In this document: positions 61,304-64,000 of the stretch, one piece after another
How the letters are laid out: every line of letters begins with the position of its first letter
Numbering within the stretch: position 1 is the first letter of the stretch
Position numbers and translations under genes: made by a program
DNA from: CAYUQT01 sp964446835
Lineage (GTDB): Bacteria > Planctomycetota > Phycisphaerae > UBA1845 > JAFGLZ01
Direction of reading: 5' to 3'
Assembly: GCA_964446835.1 (NCBI GenBank)
Contig: CAYUQT010000049.1
Span: 1-64,000 of the forward strand
DNA: 64,000 nucleotides
The notes under the pieces: model-generated
The model's input: only the letters and a program-made list of their open reading frames with translations
Told to the model about the DNA's origin: nothing
Database searches by the model: none

Positions 61304-63934
61304 ATGCTCGGCAAGCATGGTTGGGAGGGGGTCTTTCGTCCGCACCAGGGTCTCGTTCTCGGAGTCCTGTTCGTCTGTATGGCGCATCCGCTTTCAGGGC
61401 AGATTGTCGTACCGACGACCGGGACACTGCCGACTGAGCCCGTGACGCGATCGCTGCTGCTCGGAGACGACATAGATCAGGTGCGCGCCTGGTGGAGTGT
61501 CCCGGTCCATTCCCAGCAGGCCGGGTGGAAGGCGAACATTGCCTCCTATGCCGACCGGATCTTGGCCGGAGACCCCAACAGCTATAGCGAGTGCGTGCTT
61601 CATTCGGCGACCGGACAGTCGGCCGCCTTCCGCTGGGCCATGACCGGGCAGCAGGCCGATCTCGACAAGGCCGTCGATGCCCTGACTCACCTGAAGATTG
61701 TGCCGAACCCCAGCTCTTCCGATCTGACTCGCGCGGAGTTGACCATCAACTACCTCTGTGCCTACGACTTCATCCGTCCGGCCGCCATCGATGCGACCAC
61801 ACGCTCGACGATCGAAACCAAGCTTCTCGGGGCGGCCAACGATATCGGTGATTGGAATTTCCTCCAGCAGGAGAACAACTTCCTGGCCAAGCGAGGCGCC
61901 ACGCGGGCGATGGCAGGAGTGCTGCTCAGGGATCAAACGCTGCTCGACAACGGTCTGATGCGGTTGAACCAATCGCTGAACAAGACGACCACCGATGATG
62001 GGTGGTACACCGATGCGCAGTCGCAGTACCTCAACTACATCCTGCCGCACCTGATACCCTTCGTGCGGGCCTATCATGTGGGATCGGGCGTGAACCTTTG
62101 GCCGAACATCGAACCCTTCGTTCGGATGACCCTGGGAATGCGAATGCCTGACAATCGAACACCCAACGTTCAGGACGGTGTGTTCGGGACCGGAGCCGTC
62201 AATTGGTTCGCCCGGGGGATGGACAATTCCACGCGGGCCGCCCTGATCTGGCATTTCACCACAGGGGATAGCCCGATCTTCGGAAATGTGACCAACAGCG
62301 ACGGGACCTATGTCGACTTCTTCTGGTCGGTCGACTTCTCTCAGGGGGCCGCGCCGCCGCTCTGGTCGCCGACGTTCCTGAGTCCGGGACAGGCGAAAGT
62401 GACGGTCTTCCGCAACGACTGGTCGGTCGCCAGCGATTATCTGATGGTCTCTGCCGGTATCGACGGCAAGCCGCTGGTCTTCAACATCCCCATCGGGCAC
62501 AATCACAACGATAGCGGAGAGATTCTTCTGTGTTCTCGCGGGAAGGTCGTCTTTCCGGCGGGTGGCTACAAGCGGACCGACTGGAGCAACTGGCCGGCGG
62601 GTTTCGACTCGATGCTGCCCGAGAACCACAATGTGATCCTGGTCGACGGCACGATCGGAGAGGGCGATCAAACGCGCCCGGAGGACTTCGTCTATACCAA
62701 CCGTCTGGACGCGACGGAGCGGGGCAGCTTCAAGGGCGTGTGCGATTTCGCGACACTGGGCTACGCGTATGAAGGGGCCACCTTCAAACGGAGCTGCGCG
62801 TTCCCGAACGAAGACTACTTCGTTGTGGCCGACGTGATCGACGCCTCCGCCTCGCACACCTATGGCTTCAACCTGATGGGGCGAGGCACCCTCACGACAC
62901 TGCTCAGCAGCTCCGCCCTCCTGTCGCTCAAGTGGGAGGTGGACGGCGTACAGGCAATCGAGAATCTGGTCAGTACGCACGATCTCAGTCTGGTGACGGA
63001 TACGAGTTGGGCATCGATGCAGTGGAACCAGATGGAGGTGACCCAGCGGATGCGGGCGAACATCTCCGCTGCCGCCGCAGGCTTTCTCAGTGTGATCGAA
63101 ACGGGCGAGGCCGGTGCGGCTCCGAGGCTTCAGATCATCGATCTGACCACGGCCGACTACACGGCGGTCCGCGTCGTAGATCCCAACGCCGGATACAACG
63201 ATACGATCTTTTCACAGCCGGCCGCCACCTCCCGCACCGTCAATGGAATCACTTCCGACGGGCGTTTTGTCTATGTTCGGACGATCGGCGGTCAGGTCGA
63301 CAGCGCCATGATGGCCGAGGGAACAGGCATCGCGATAGGTGGATCGGCGATGGTTCAGACGACATCACCGATCACACTGTCCCTTCTGTTTGCCTCGCAG
63401 AATGTCAAAGGAACCGTTTCCGCCGACGGCCTGATCCCCAACACCGAACTGCGATTCTACGGCATGGGCGCTATCGGCTCGGCGGTGCTGAACGGGCAGC
63501 CGGTGGTCTTCGATAATCGTTCCGACCACGCGGCAGTCATCCTTCCGGCAGCCGGGGAACTGTCGATCGTTCTGGCCCCACCCGTCAGGTACTCCCTGTC
63601 GCTCACCCTGGTCAATGGGGCTTGCGGTACGGTGGACATCAGCCCGAATCAGCCGGACTACGCTTCGGGTGCCGTCGTCAGCCTCACCGCTACGTCCAAT
63701 CCGGACCGCTACTTCGACGGATGGGAGATCCTCGATCCCAACGCTCCCGACGACGCCAACCTTGCCCGGATCGAACCGAACGCCGTGCTGACGCTCGTGA
63801 TGGATGCGAACTATCAGGTCACGGCTCGCTTTCGGTGCAGCAATAGCATGATGCTGCCGATTCCCGCGATGATGATGGTGCTGGCCGCCGCACGGTGGGG
63901 GTCCCAGCGCCGAAGGTCCGACCTTCACAGATAG
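61304..63934 (+). CDS. Surface heparinase II/III-like protein with Cys-type anchor tail
   Basis: An 876-residue exported polysaccharide-lyase-like protein. The signal peptide ends near HPLSGQ. An alpha/alpha-toroid (about 40-390) contains NFLQQENNFLAKRGATRAMA and YTDAQSQYLNYILP. The beta-sandwich domain (about 390-770) has PIGHNHNDSGEILLCSRG, which matches the heparinase II/III catalytic histidine region. A divergent InlB-type repeat (about 775-850, DGWEILDPNAPDDANL) follows, then FRCSNSMMLPIP, a hydrophobic stretch and an Arg-rich end. Substrate is likely an acidic polysaccharide. GAGGTGAGG precedes the ATG. A domain and tail of the same kind occur in the protein ending at 18951. Confidence 0.88.
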   Translation: MLGKHGWEGVFRPHQGLVLGVLFVCMAHPLSGQIVVPTTGTLPTEPVTRSLLLGDDIDQVRAWWSVPVHSQQAGWKANIASYADRILAGDPNSYSECVLHSATGQSAAFRWAMTGQQADLDKAVDALTHLKIVPNPSSSDLTRAELTINYLCAYDFIRPAAIDATTRSTIETKLLGAANDIGDWNFLQQENNFLAKRGATRAMAGVLLRDQTLLDNGLMRLNQSLNKTTTDDGWYTDAQSQYLNYILPHLIPFVRAYHVGSGVNLWPNIEPFVRMTLGMRMPDNRTPNVQDGVFGTGAVNWFARGMDNSTRAALIWHFTTGDSPIFGNVTNSDGTYVDFFWSVDFSQGAAPPLWSPTFLSPGQAKVTVFRNDWSVASDYLMVSAGIDGKPLVFNIPIGHNHNDSGEILLCSRGKVVFPAGGYKRTDWSNWPAGFDSMLPENHNVILVDGTIGEGDQTRPEDFVYTNRLDATERGSFKGVCDFATLGYAYEGATFKRSCAFPNEDYFVVADVIDASASHTYGFNLMGRGTLTTLLSSSALLSLKWEVDGVQAIENLVSTHDLSLVTDTSWASMQWNQMEVTQRMRANISAAAAGFLSVIETGEAGAAPRLQIIDLTTADYTAVRVVDPNAGYNDTIFSQPAATSRTVNGITSDGRFVYVRTIGGQVDSAMMAEGTGIAIGGSAMVQTTSPITLSLLFASQNVKGTVSADGLIPNTELRFYGMGAIGSAVLNGQPVVFDNRSDHAAVILPAAGELSIVLAPPVRYSLSLTLVNGACGTVDISPNQPDYASGAVVSLTATSNPDRYFDGWEILDPNAPDDANLARIEPNAVLTLVMDANYQVTARFRCSNSMMLPIPAMMMVLAAARWGSQRRRSDLHR

Positions 63935-64000
63935 CGTGGTAAGGCAGACCGAGGGGTTGTCCAGCCATGCCGGCCTCAGGGTCGCAGGTTCAACGGTGGC
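63935..64000. other. Window end, nothing recognised
   Basis: 66 bases after the stop codon; no feature can be supported. Confidence 0.4.

Noticed and set aside
63985..64000. GCAGGTTCAA near the window end as a possible tRNA T-arm
   Set aside because: The expected pairing stem and the rest of a cloverleaf are not present before the window ends.

Overview
The window looks like a chromosomal segment of a Planctomycetota bacterium, most likely class Phycisphaerae (Sedimentisphaerales-like). This is inferred from gene content, not from a marker gene. The pointers are GC-rich coding DNA, PEP-CTERM proteins, a prepilin-type pseudopilin with a C-terminal DG-H motif, an ECF sigma factor paired with a Ser/Thr kinase-WD40 protein, DUF1080 and Gfo/Idh/MocA-ThuA proteins, and many secreted glycan-active enzymes. 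A ferredoxin-type 2-oxoacid oxidoreductase suggests anaerobic metabolism. I saw no rRNA, tRNA, insertion sequence, prophage or CRISPR array.

Layout. 1-930 is gene-poor and carries a run of short hairpins. 931-12.6 kb: aldehyde dehydrogenase, M6-type metalloprotease, GHL6-like glycosidase, a GT39-like membrane glycosyltransferase, then a lipoprotein-sialidase pair. 13-17.4 kb: acyl-CoA synthetase and the two subunits of a 2-oxoacid:ferredoxin oxidoreductase (korA-korB overlap). 17.7-22.7 kb: a seven-bladed surface propeller protein, a TetR regulator with a likely operator, a pseudopilin and a BNR-type glycan enzyme. 22.7-25.5 kb: queA, a small unknown gene and murB. 25.9-36.6 kb is a polysaccharide and surface-enzyme region: propeller-GH9 cellulase, TIM barrel-DUF1080 fusion, PEP-CTERM phosphodiesterase, ceramidase-like hydrolase and heparinase II/III. 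37-42.7 kb is an operon-like run: lipoprotein, RsbW-like kinase, STAS protein, MlaE, MlaF, MlaD, then an FAD reductase. 42.8-51.7 kb: PEP-CTERM protein, an internally deleted lnt remnant, murJ, ilvD, a zinc-ribbon membrane protein, another GT39-like protein and a glutamine amidotransferase. 51.7-55.6 kb: ECF sigma factor with a kinase-WD40 receptor carrying a ZAS-type zinc motif. 56-64 kb: an orphan CxxC protein, ThuA-Gfo/Idh/MocA fusion, bifunctional nuclease, nadD, rhomboid protease and a second heparinase-like protein.

How it fits together. Much of the accessory content handles complex glycans outside the cytoplasm: sialidase, GH9, two heparinase-like proteins, BNR_4, GHL6, and the DUF1080 and Gfo/Idh/MocA proteins. 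Several of these or neighbouring surface proteins end in an anchoring tail, either PEP-CTERM (two proteins) or a Cys-[GS]-x-[GS] tail that I cannot match to a named signal (three proteins).

The two best leads for undescribed biology are (1) a partner-switch module (RsbW-like kinase plus STAS protein with the phosphorylatable Ser) joined by 4-bp overlaps to a Mla lipid-transport operon, and (2) the Cys-containing C-terminal tail, one copy of which lies just downstream of a rhomboid protease gene. Both are hypotheses from sequence reading.
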